Assembly (NCBI GenBank): GCA_023432075.1
Contig: JAEYVD010000068.1
Coordinates: 1 to 8,240, forward strand
From: Pseudomonadota bacterium
GTDB lineage: Bacteria > Pseudomonadota > Gammaproteobacteria > Burkholderiales > Burkholderiaceae_B
Length of the DNA: 8,240 nt
Direction: 5' to 3'
Shown piece after piece: positions 1-6,132 of this stretch; positions within the stretch are counted from its first letter, which is position 1, and each line of letters starts with the position of its first letter. Under the pieces are notes generated by a model that searched no databases, was not told where the DNA came from, and saw only the letters and a list, made by a program, of their open reading frames with translations. Both the position numbers and the translations under genes were made by a program.

Positions 1-722
1 CCACGGCCTTCGCCCAGCAGGGTGCGGACATCGTCCTGAACGGCTTCGGCGACGCGGCCGACATTGAAAAGCTGCGTTCGGAACTGGCCAGCAAGCATGG
101 CGTGAAGGTCATCTACGACGGCGCGGATCTGTCCAAGGGAGCGGCCGTGCGCGAGCTGGTCGAGAACACCGTGCGCCAGTTGGGCCGCATCGACATCCTG
201 GTCAATAACGCCGGCATCCAGCACACGGCGCTGATCGAAGATTTCCCGGCCGAAAAGTGGGACGCCATCCTGGCGCTGAATCTGTCCGCCGTCTTCCATG
301 GCACCGCCGCCGCCTTGCCGCACATGAAGAAGCAAGGCTCGGGCCGCATCATCAATATCGCGTCGGCGCACGGTCTGGTGGCCTCGGCTAGCAAGTCGGC
401 CTATGTCGCGGCCAAGCACGGCGTGGTGGGATTCACCAAGGTCACGGCGCTGGAAACGGCCGGGCAGGGCATCACCGCCAACGCCATCTGCCCGGGCTGG
501 GTGCGCACCCCGCTCGTCGAAAAGCAGATCACCGCGCTGGCCGAAAAGAATGGCGTCGACCAGGAAGCCGCTGCCCGCGAATTGCTCAGCGAAAAGCAGC
601 CGTCCCTGCAATTCGTGACGCCGGAACAACTGGGCGGCACCGCCGTGTTCCTGGCCTCGGATGCCGCCGCGCAAATCACCGGCACGACCGTCTCCGTCGA
701 TGGCGGCTGGACGGCGCGCTAA
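1..722 (+). CDS. bdhA: 3-hydroxybutyrate dehydrogenase, 5' end missing
   Basis: This short-chain dehydrogenase should interconvert (R)-3-hydroxybutyrate and acetoacetate with NAD+ in the cytoplasm, a step in polyhydroxybutyrate and ketone-body use. The reading frame enters at base 3 and is open to the TAA at 720-722, giving 239 residues. Members of the family are about 260 long, so roughly 21 residues, including the glycine-rich TGxxxGxG nucleotide loop, lie outside the window. Visible in fragment numbering are NNAG (68-71), the catalytic Asn in LALNLS (93), Ser in IASAHG (121), and the YxxxK pair Tyr134/Lys138. With a 21-residue offset these fall at 114, 142, 155 and 159, the family's catalytic tetrad. 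The C-terminal VDGGWTAR is typical. A GTG at 102 is internal, not the start. The specific name rests on NNAGIQH, ASAHGLVAS and PGWVRTPLV, which resemble BdhA. Another SDR specificity is less likely. The downstream gene starts 16 bases after the stop. Confidence 0.9.
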   Translation, partial: TAFAQQGADIVLNGFGDAADIEKLRSELASKHGVKVIYDGADLSKGAAVRELVENTVRQLGRIDILVNNAGIQHTALIEDFPAEKWDAILALNLSAVFHGTAAALPHMKKQGSGRIINIASAHGLVASASKSAYVAAKHGVVGFTKVTALETAGQGITANAICPGWVRTPLVEKQITALAEKNGVDQEAAARELLSEKQPSLQFVTPEQLGGTAVFLASDAAAQITGTTVSVDGGWTAR

Positions 723-738
723 ATCAAGGAAATCCTGA

Positions 739-1512
739 ATGCTGTTGTTGCTTTCCCCCGCCAAGAAGCTGGACTACGACTCGCCGCTGCACATCGAGAC
801 GCACACCCAGCCGATGTTCGTGGATCAGGCCGCGGGCCTGATCAAGGTTCTTAAGACCAAGACCGCCGAGGACATCTCGGCACTCATGAGCCTGAGCCCG
901 GCTTTGTCCGAGCTGAACGTCCAGCGCTACGCGCACTGGAAGCGCAGCTTCACGCAGGCCAACTCGCGTCAGGCCGTGCTGGCCTTCAATGGCGACGTCT
1001 ACGAAGGCCTGGACGCCGCCACCCTGTCGGCCAAGCAGCTCGACTGGGCCCAGGAGCATGTCGCCATCCTGAGCGGTCTGTACGGCGTGCTGCGCCCGCT
1101 TGACCTGATGCAGCCCTACCGGCTGGAAATGGGCACGCGGCTGGAGAACCCCAAGGGCAAGAACCTGTATGAATACTGGGGCAGCACCATCGCGGACTAC
1201 CTGAACGAGCGTCAGGCGGGCCAGAAATCGCCGGTCATCATCAACCTGGCTTCCGAGGAGTATTTCAAGTCGGTTGACCAGAAGGTGTTGAAGGCGCGGG
1301 TGGTGCAGTGCGTGTTTCAGGACTGGAAGAACGGCGCCTGGAAGGTCATCAGCTTTCATGCCAAGCGCGCGCGCGGGCTGATGGCGCGTTACGCGATCCA
1401 GCACAAGATTGCCAAGCCGGAAGGCCTGCAGGGTTTTGATCTGGAAGGCTACGCGTACGACGCGTCGGCGTCGTCGGCGGACAAGCTGGTGTTTCGCCGC
1501 AAGCTGGATTGA
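739..1512 (+). CDS. yaaA: Peroxide stress protein YaaA (UPF0246/DUF328)
   Basis: This 257-residue cytoplasmic protein belongs to the YaaA family; E. coli YaaA is about the same length. In E. coli it is induced by OxyR and limits free intracellular iron during hydrogen peroxide stress; its biochemical activity is not well defined, though DNA binding has been reported for the fold. Family hallmarks are the N-terminal MLLLLSPAKKLD, FNGDVYEGLDA (83-93), LSGLYGVLRPLDLMQPYRLE (111-130), NLASEEYFKSVD (169-180) and FHAKRARGLMARY (206-218). The ATG at 739 has AAGGA (726-730) eight bases before it and matches the family N-terminus. No separate promoter is evident in the 16-base gap after the dehydrogenase gene, so co-transcription is likely. 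The association with 3-hydroxybutyrate dehydrogenase has no obvious functional logic. The 3' UTR carries three palindromic repeats and a strong terminator. Confidence 0.93.
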   Translation: MLLLLSPAKKLDYDSPLHIETHTQPMFVDQAAGLIKVLKTKTAEDISALMSLSPALSELNVQRYAHWKRSFTQANSRQAVLAFNGDVYEGLDAATLSAKQLDWAQEHVAILSGLYGVLRPLDLMQPYRLEMGTRLENPKGKNLYEYWGSTIADYLNERQAGQKSPVIINLASEEYFKSVDQKVLKARVVQCVFQDWKNGAWKVISFHAKRARGLMARYAIQHKIAKPEGLQGFDLEGYAYDASASSADKLVFRRKLD

Positions 1513-1533
1513 CGGCGTTGCCGGGCGGGGGAA

Positions 1534-1617
1534 GGTGTCAGACACCCCGGAAGCGGTGCGGTCGCTTGAAGACTGTCTCGTTGGGGTGTCAGACACCTGG
1601 TTAAGGTGTCAGACACC
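1534..1617. repeat. Three copies of palindromic repeat GGTGTCAGACACC
   Basis: Exact copies lie at 1534-1546, 1585-1597 and 1605-1617. Each is a 6-base inverted repeat around a single central A. The third extends to 7+1+7 (AGGTGTC-A-GACACCT, 1604-1618). Start-to-start spacing is 51 and then 20 bases, with unrelated sequence between. The cluster lies between the yaaA stop and the bidirectional terminator. Intergenic placement, exact conservation and palindromy suggest a dispersed REP-like element, or less likely a dimeric regulator's operator. I recall similar GTGTCAGACAC-type palindromes being common in proteobacterial intergenic DNA, but I cannot count copies in this genome. Confidence 0.7.
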
Positions 1618-1638
1618 TGATCGGGACTTCGCCTCTTC

Positions 1639-1682
1639 AAAAAAATGCCGGCCTGGCATCTGCGCCAGGCCGGCATTTTTTT
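1639..1682. terminator. Bidirectional intrinsic terminator between yaaA and the FUSC gene
   Basis: This is a perfect inverted repeat. Seven A (1639-1645) and TGCCGGCCTGGC (1646-1657) face a six-base loop ATCTGC (1658-1663), then GCCAGGCCGGCA (1664-1675) and seven T (1676-1682). A 12-bp GC-rich core flanked by A7 and T7 gives a U-tract on either strand. That fits termination of yaaA from the left and of the minus-strand FUSC gene, whose stop is at 1708, from the right. Confidence 0.93.
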
Positions 1683-1707
1683 GCCCGCGGAACCGGCGAA
1701 CGCCGGC

Positions 1708-3933
1708 TTACGACGCCGCGGCCGCGACGGGCGGCGCATGCATCGGGTCGGCCAGCGCCAGCAGTTCCTGGCGGATCATGTGGGTGGCCTTGAGCATCTG
1801 CTTCACGGGATAAACCAACGCGGCCTGATCGCCGGCGGTATCGAACTGCGTGGGCAGGTCCAGCGGCACGCGCGGGCTGTTTTCGTCCAGCAGGACGGTC
1901 ATGCCGTCCAAGGCCTGCTTGATGGGCTCGGGTGTGACGGGCAGCGCCGCCAGGATGGGAATCGCGGCGGTGATCTGCGAGGCCAGCACGTGGTTCTGAA
2001 TCAGCAGATTGTTCAGTTCCGGCACGTCCACCTGATGCGACTTCGGTTCGCTCATCATCCGGTAGAACGCTTCGGCGAAATTGCTGAAGGCGATGTGCAC
2101 GTTCTTGCGCGCCAATCGCCAGGCCAGGTCGGCGTCGGTGACGGCCGGCGTCTCGGCGGCGGCTTCGCCCACCGGGGCGCCGTGCGCCTGCATGGCTTCG
2201 GCATAACGCAGGCCGGCCAGCAGGTACTCGCGGTTGGCGCGGGTTGCGGCCGAGGCCAGCGGCTTCAAGTAGCGCGCCTCCCACCACGGCAGGATGTAGC
2301 TGCAGACCAGCGCCAGCGCGCAGCCCAGCAGCGTGTCGATGGCGCGCTCGCCGATCACCGACATGGACACGGTGCCCGGCGACACGAAATGGAACACCAG
2401 CACCACGAACAAGGTGTTGAAAATCGCGCTGGCCATGTAGTTCAGCTGCACCAGGCTGTTGCCCATGATGCACGCGCCCAGCAACACGGCGAACAGGATG
2501 CTGGGCTCGTCGGTCACGTTAAAGAGCAGCAACGCGGCGATGCAGCCGATCAGGGTGCCCATCAGACGCCAGCCATTGCGCTGGCGCGTCAGCGCGAAGC
2601 CCGGCTTCATGATGATCACGATGGTCAGCATGATCCAGTAGTTGTGCGCCGAGAACTCGGGCGACAGCCAGCGGCTGGCCAGCGTCATCGCGATGGCCGC
2701 GGCGGCCGTCACGCGCAGCGCGTAGCGGAAATGCGGAGAGTCCAGCCGCAGGTTGCTGGTCAACAGGCCAAACCGGAATTCCTGGCGCGAAATGAACCGC
2801 GTCAGCGACTTGTTGATGCGCAGCACATCGGTCGGCTTGGCGTCGGGCGAGGCCGCGGTGTGATCGGCCAGCCGGTCCACGATGCGCGCCGAATTACGCA
2901 GCCGCCGCAGCACCTGGACAATGAGCGCCAGCATCTCCGGATCGCGCTCGCCCAGCCCCTGCTGCTTCAACTGTTCGATCTCGTACTCGATGGCGCGCAG
3001 CTCGGCCTTGGCGCTGCTGCGGTACTGCACCTTGCGCCCGCGCGAGACGTCCAGCGCGATGCGGTTCAGCTCCAGCGACATCTTCACCAGCGCGTCGCGC
3101 ATGAAGATCAGGCAGTCGTTGCCGGCCAGCGTGCGGCGCAGCGCGGCGTAGTCGGTGTGCGTGGCGACCAGCGTGTCCAGCAGCTGCAGCATGTCCACGA
3201 ACATGTTCCAGATCATCACGCGCTGGCGATCGCCCAGTCCCTTGCCGCGGGGCAGGGCGCGCAACACCATGTCGCGCGCGGCCTGGTGCTTCTCGGTCAT
3301 GACCGATTGGCGTTGGATCAGGTTGCGGTAGGCCTCGTCCAGATCGGACGTTTCGTCGTAGAAGTTGGCGCGCGCGGCCACGTAGTCGGCGGTGGCAAAC
3401 AGCGCCACCGACATGGCCTGCTGCTCTTCGCGCAGCCAGAACAGGCGCGAAAACCCCAGGCTGAACACCACATAGAACAGCGCGCCGCCCAGCGTGGCGA
3501 CGGCATGGGACAGGACTTCGTGCGGCGCCAGCGGCGAATGCATGGTCAGCGTCATCAGCAAGAGGCCCGCAAAGCCGATCAGGCCGCCGCGCTTGCCGAA
3601 CACGGTGAACATGGAATAGACGAAGCACTGCGCGATGACCACCAGCCAGATCAGCACCGGATGCGTGGACGCCAGTCCCGTGATGATGACGGTGATCGTG
3701 CCCAGCGCCGCGCCGCCCAGCATTTCGTTGGTGCGGTGCCGCTGCGGACCGCCCGGCTGGTCGATGATGGCCAGGCACTGGGCGCCGAAGGTCGCCACCA
3801 GGCCAGTCGTGTAATTGCCGAAGATGCCGCCCAGCACCAGCACGGGCAACAGCATGCCAACCCCCTGGCGCACCCCTCCGAAGAAGTAGTGGCTATAGAG
3901 AAAGCGGCGGATGCTGGCAATGCGTAAATCCAT
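1708..3933 (-). CDS. FUSC family (YccS/YhfK-type) inner-membrane protein
   Basis: This 741-residue protein has the two-half architecture of the FUSC/YccS family, related to the AaeB aromatic-acid efflux component and fusaric-acid resistance proteins. The first hydrophobic block spans roughly residues 22-165 in about five or six segments. A largely soluble, charged, helical region follows (about 166-400), then a second membrane block (about 404-552), and finally a soluble C-terminal tail ending in an Ala-rich stretch. The strongest signature is residues 431-464 (NYWIMLTIVIIMKPGF, then ALTRQRNGWRLMGTLIGC), the conserved TRQR...GT motif of the second half; ILPWWEARY (547-555) also fits. The substrate is unknown, so efflux or an envelope role is inference only. 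The ATG at 3931-3933 is the natural start because the hydrophobic domain begins soon after, but no Shine-Dalgarno precedes it. The gene is monocistronic by context: convergent with yaaA and divergent from ilvB. Long stop-free antisense frames here are composition shadows. Confidence 0.88.
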   Translation of the reverse strand: MDLRIASIRRFLYSHYFFGGVRQGVGMLLPVLVLGGIFGNYTTGLVATFGAQCLAIIDQPGGPQRHRTNEMLGGAALGTITVIITGLASTHPVLIWLVVIAQCFVYSMFTVFGKRGGLIGFAGLLLMTLTMHSPLAPHEVLSHAVATLGGALFYVVFSLGFSRLFWLREEQQAMSVALFATADYVAARANFYDETSDLDEAYRNLIQRQSVMTEKHQAARDMVLRALPRGKGLGDRQRVMIWNMFVDMLQLLDTLVATHTDYAALRRTLAGNDCLIFMRDALVKMSLELNRIALDVSRGRKVQYRSSAKAELRAIEYEIEQLKQQGLGERDPEMLALIVQVLRRLRNSARIVDRLADHTAASPDAKPTDVLRINKSLTRFISRQEFRFGLLTSNLRLDSPHFRYALRVTAAAAIAMTLASRWLSPEFSAHNYWIMLTIVIIMKPGFALTRQRNGWRLMGTLIGCIAALLLFNVTDEPSILFAVLLGACIMGNSLVQLNYMASAIFNTLFVVLVFHFVSPGTVSMSVIGERAIDTLLGCALALVCSYILPWWEARYLKPLASAATRANREYLLAGLRYAEAMQAHGAPVGEAAAETPAVTDADLAWRLARKNVHIAFSNFAEAFYRMMSEPKSHQVDVPELNNLLIQNHVLASQITAAIPILAALPVTPEPIKQALDGMTVLLDENSPRVPLDLPTQFDTAGDQAALVYPVKQMLKATHMIRQELLALADPMHAPPVAAAAS

Positions 3934-3964
3934 GGACGGCGGCTCGGTTCTGGACGACGCAACA

Positions 3965-3970
3965 AGTATA
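3965..3970 (-). promoter_or_regulatory. Candidate -10 element for the FUSC gene
   Basis: The minus strand reads TATACT here, five of six matches to the sigma-70 -10 consensus, about 31 bases upstream of the ATG. No convincing -35 lies at the expected distance (the minus strand reads CCCAAA). If it is used, the transcript would have a leader of roughly 25 bases. The evidence is the hexamer and its position only. Confidence 0.35.
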
Positions 3971-4002
3971 GAGAGGCCATCGCGGGTTTTGGGGCCGGAT
4001 AG

Positions 4003-4203
4003 TTACCGAACCCTCCCTACAACGGTCGGCAAAAGTCGATTTGCCACCTTTGACGCAACGCGGTAAATTGCCACACTTGCTTCGGTCTGCCTATCCGAAA
4101 CCGGAGCGTTGATGCGAACGGCCAGGGTCACATCCCAGCCGTCCTGCAGCAAGTCACACCTGCCGTTGGCCGCGCCACAAGCGTGTGTTGCCAAGGCTTC
4201 CAT
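4003..4203 (-). CDS. Possible small ORF, 66 residues, function unknown
   Basis: On the minus strand an ATG at 4201-4203 is preceded by GGAGGT (4207-4212) with four bases between, an excellent Shine-Dalgarno and the best in the region. The frame runs 66 codons to TAA at 4003-4005, 69 bases before the FUSC start on the same strand. The product would begin MEALATHACGAANG and end VVGRVR, with no signal peptide, membrane segment or recognised motif. First codon positions are G-rich, as in real genes, but third positions are only about 60% G/C by hand count, well below the neighbouring genes, which argues against coding. It also overlaps the candidate ilvB promoter. It could be a leader ORF of the FUSC transcript or a chance frame. 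Confidence 0.25.
   Translation of the reverse strand: MEALATHACGAANGRCDLLQDGWDVTLAVRINAPVSDRQTEASVAIYRVASKVANRLLPTVVGRVR
4041..4069 (+). promoter_or_regulatory. Candidate sigma-70 promoter of ilvBHC
   Basis: TTGCCA (4041-4046; five of six to TTGACA), a 17-base spacer and TAAATT (4064-4069; four of six to TATAAT) form the best plus-strand promoter in the intergenic region. Transcription would start near 4076, giving a leader of about 330 bases before ilvB. The heptamer TTGCCAC occurs twice, at 4041-4047 over the -35 and 4068-4074 just past the -10, which could reflect a binding site or chance. Confidence 0.45.
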
Positions 4204-4404
4204 TTCGACCTCCAGCGTCCCCAAGGGGCGTTTGCACTGCGTTCTGTCGAGCGTGTGCCGGGTCGGCAAGGTGTCCGGGTGGCGTGGCTCCGTGAGCCGC
4301 TAAGCGCCGGATCATGTTGTCGTAACCGGTATGGGTTCAGTTGCCGCCGTATCCGGGCGCGCAGCAGTCAGGGTTGCAGGGCCGGTACTGAAAGGAACTA
4401 CAAC
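4076..4404 (+). promoter_or_regulatory. Long, hairpin-rich 5' leader of ilvB
   Basis: If transcription starts near 4076, about 330 bases precede ilvB. Stems visible by eye are: TTCGG/CCGAA (4081-4085 with 4095-4099); ACGGC..GGG/CCC.GCCGT (4118-4142); a nested structure GCC-g-TTGGC with GCCAAGGC (4162-4197) enclosing CACA-AGCG-TGTG (4176-4187); and GTGGCTC-CGT-GAGCCGC (4284-4300). None is followed by a U-tract, so a classical intrinsic attenuator is not seen. Any control would have to act through translation, Rho or RNA stability. ilv operons are attenuated in some other bacteria; whether this one is remains inference. Confidence 0.4.
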
Positions 4405-4414
4405 ATGGAAATGA
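4331..4414 (+). other. Valine-codon-rich 27-codon short ORF overlapping the ilvB start
   Basis: ATG at 4331 opens a 27-codon frame that stops at TGA 4412-4414, ten bases inside ilvB in another frame. It contains five valine codons (GTT, GTA, GTC, GTT, GTA) and one leucine, with the core AAVSGRAAVRVAGPVL. The overlap with the ilvB start would allow translational coupling. Against it, there is no clear Shine-Dalgarno before 4331 (only CCGGT). The many A/T third positions could mean either non-coding DNA or deliberately rare codons. The position fits a regulatory leader peptide, but a chance frame is at least as likely. Confidence 0.25.
4391..4396 (+). promoter_or_regulatory. Ribosome binding site that sets the ilvB start
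   Basis: AAAGGA lies eight bases before the ATG at 4405. The frame is open upstream to about 4183, but that extension is Cys/Arg-rich and unlike acetohydroxyacid synthase. This site, together with the family N-terminus MEMNGADIVVRCL, places the start at 4405, not further upstream. The second ATG at 4411 is too far from the site to be preferred. Confidence 0.85.
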
Positions 4415-6120
4415 ATGGCGCCGACATCGTCGTGCGCTGCCTGGCCGATGAAGGCGTGGAACACGTTTTCGGCTACCCTGGCGGCGCGGTGCTTTATATC
4501 TACGACGCAATCTTCAAGCAAGACAAATTCCAGCATATCCTGGTTCGTCACGAGCAAGCTGCCGTGCACGCGGCCGATGCCTATTCGCGCTCGTCGCAAA
4601 AGGTCGGCGTCTGCATCGTGACCAGCGGTCCGGGCGTGACCAATGCCGTCACCGGCATTGCCACCGCCTACATGGACTCCATCCCGATGGTCATCATCAG
4701 CGGGCAGGTGCCCACTGCGGCCATTGGCGAAGACGCCTTCCAGGAATGCGACACCGTCGGCATCACGCGTCCCTGCGTCAAGCACAACTTCCTGGTGCGT
4801 GACGTCAAGGACCTGGCCGAAACCATGCGCCGCGCGTTCTACATTGCGCGCACGGGCCGTCCGGGCCCGGTGCTGGTGGATATCCCCAAGGACATCACCG
4901 TCGCGCAGTGCAAGTACGTGCCGCCCAAGGGCGAGATCTCGATGCGTTCCTACGCGCCCGTCAACAAGGGCCATCAGGGACAGATCAAGAAGGCCGTGCA
5001 GATGCTGCTGGCCGCCGAACGCCCCATGATCTACACGGGCGGCGGCGTCATCCTGTCGAACGCCGCGCCCGAGCTCAACAAGCTCGTGACGCAACTGGGC
5101 GCGCCGTGCACCAGCACCCTGATGGGTCTGGGCGGCTACCCGGCCAGCAGCGGCCAGTTCGTGGGCATGCCCGGCATGCACGGCACGTACGAGGCCAACA
5201 TGGCCATGCAGCACTGCGACGTGCTGCTGGCCATCGGCGCCCGTTTCGATGACCGCGTGATCGGCAACCCCAAGCACTTCGCGCAGAACGCCCGCAAGAT
5301 CATCCATATCGACATCGATCCCTCGTCGATCTCCAAGCGCGTGCGCGTGGATGTCCCGATCGTGGGCAACGTCAAGGACGTCCTGGCCGACCTCAGCGCG
5401 CAGTTCGAGATCGCCGCCGCCGAGCACAAGCCGGCCTCGCTCGCCAAGTGGTGGGACCAGGTCGAGACGTGGCGCGGCAAGGAATGCCTGAAGTTCGCCA
5501 ACTCGACCGAAGTCATCAAGCCGCAGTACGTGGTGGAAAAGCTCTGGGAAGTGACGGGCGGCGACGCTTTTGTCACCTCGGACGTGGGCCAGCACCAGAT
5601 GTGGGCCGCGCAGTACTACAAGTTCGACAAGCCGCGCCGCTGGATCAACTCCGGCGGCCTGGGCACCATGGGTGTGGGCCTGCCGTACGCCATGGGCGTG
5701 CAGATGGCCAATCCGGGCAAGGACGTCGCCGTCATCACCGGCGAGGCCTCGATCCAGATGAACATCCAGGAACTGTCGACCTGCCACCAGTACCGCCTGA
5801 CGCCCAAGATCGTCTGCCTGAACAACCGGTTCCTGGGCATGGTGCGGCAATGGCAGCAGATCGACTACGGCTCGCGCTATTCCGAGTCGTACATGGATTC
5901 GCTGCCCGATTTCGTCAAGGTTGCCGAGGCCTATGGCCACGTGGGCCTGCGCATCGAGCGCCCGGCCGACGTCGAACCGGCGCTGCGCGAAGCGTTCGGC
6001 AAGCACAAGGAGCGCTTGGTCTTCCTGGACTTCATCACCGACCGCACCGAAAACGTGTGGCCGATGGTCAAGGCCGGCCGCGGGCTGACTGAAATGCTGC
6101 TCGGCTCTGAAGACCTGTAA
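4405..6120 (+). CDS. ilvB: Acetohydroxyacid (acetolactate) synthase, large catalytic subunit
   Basis: This is the catalytic subunit (also called ilvI). It condenses two pyruvates to 2-acetolactate, or pyruvate with 2-oxobutyrate to acetohydroxybutyrate, the first common step of valine/leucine and isoleucine synthesis. It is cytoplasmic and ThDP-, Mg- and FAD-dependent. The 571 residues match E. coli IlvI (about 574). In order: an N-terminal ThDP-binding (PYR) domain with catalytic Glu50 in RHEQAAVHAADAY and the GPGVTN loop (75-80); GQVPTAAIGEDAFQE (100-114); a central FAD domain with IGARFDDRV (277-285) and HIDIDPSSI (301-309); and a C-terminal PP domain with SDVGQHQMW (402 onward) and NNRFLGMVRQWQ (473-484). 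The ThDP/Mg motif reads GEA (446-448), not the usual GDG, with the paired Asn-Asn at 473-474 at normal distance. The ilvB stop overlaps the ilvH Shine-Dalgarno, indicating translational coupling. Confidence 0.97.
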   Translation: MEMNGADIVVRCLADEGVEHVFGYPGGAVLYIYDAIFKQDKFQHILVRHEQAAVHAADAYSRSSQKVGVCIVTSGPGVTNAVTGIATAYMDSIPMVIISGQVPTAAIGEDAFQECDTVGITRPCVKHNFLVRDVKDLAETMRRAFYIARTGRPGPVLVDIPKDITVAQCKYVPPKGEISMRSYAPVNKGHQGQIKKAVQMLLAAERPMIYTGGGVILSNAAPELNKLVTQLGAPCTSTLMGLGGYPASSGQFVGMPGMHGTYEANMAMQHCDVLLAIGARFDDRVIGNPKHFAQNARKIIHIDIDPSSISKRVRVDVPIVGNVKDVLADLSAQFEIAAAEHKPASLAKWWDQVETWRGKECLKFANSTEVIKPQYVVEKLWEVTGGDAFVTSDVGQHQMWAAQYYKFDKPRRWINSGGLGTMGVGLPYAMGVQMANPGKDVAVITGEASIQMNIQELSTCHQYRLTPKIVCLNNRFLGMVRQWQQIDYGSRYSESYMDSLPDFVKVAEAYGHVGLRIERPADVEPALREAFGKHKERLVFLDFITDRTENVWPMVKAGRGLTEMLLGSEDL

Positions 6121-6132
6121 GGAGGCCCCGCA

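Larger units (their letters stand above)
3934..4404. other. 471-base divergent intergenic region (FUSC gene / ilvB)
   Basis: No recognised gene or structural RNA lies in this stretch. Supported contents are a -10-like hexamer facing the FUSC gene (3965-3970), a better sigma-70-like promoter facing ilvB (4041-4069), several hairpin-forming segments between 4081 and 4300, and three short ORFs of doubtful status: minus 4003-4203, plus 4112-4303 and plus 4331-4414. The base composition is visibly less GC-rich around 3960-4110 than in the flanking genes, as expected for promoter DNA. No intrinsic terminator with a T-tract is present. Confidence 0.8.

Noticed and set aside
724..1596. 290-codon minus-strand frame opposite yaaA running into the repeat region
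   Set aside because: It is antisense to yaaA, includes the palindromic repeats as coding text and has no plausible product.
1534..1617. CRISPR-like array
   Set aside because: The repeats are only 13 bases, spacers are unequal (38 and 7 bases), and no cas gene is present.
1645..3927. Very long plus-strand open frame (about 760 codons) opposite the FUSC gene
   Set aside because: The translation is His/Gln/Arg/Ala-rich low-complexity text with no recognisable domain. It lies antisense to a well-supported gene, and such stop-free frames are expected opposite high-GC coding DNA.
4162..4300. Intrinsic transcription attenuator in the ilvB leader
   Set aside because: Hairpins are present, but none is followed by a run of T; classical termination-attenuation is not supported by the sequence.
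4183..4404. N-terminal extension of IlvB by 74 residues
   Set aside because: The extension is Cys/Arg-rich, lacks a ribosome site and has no counterpart in the family. AAAGGA at 4391-4396 and the conserved N-terminus place the start at 4405.
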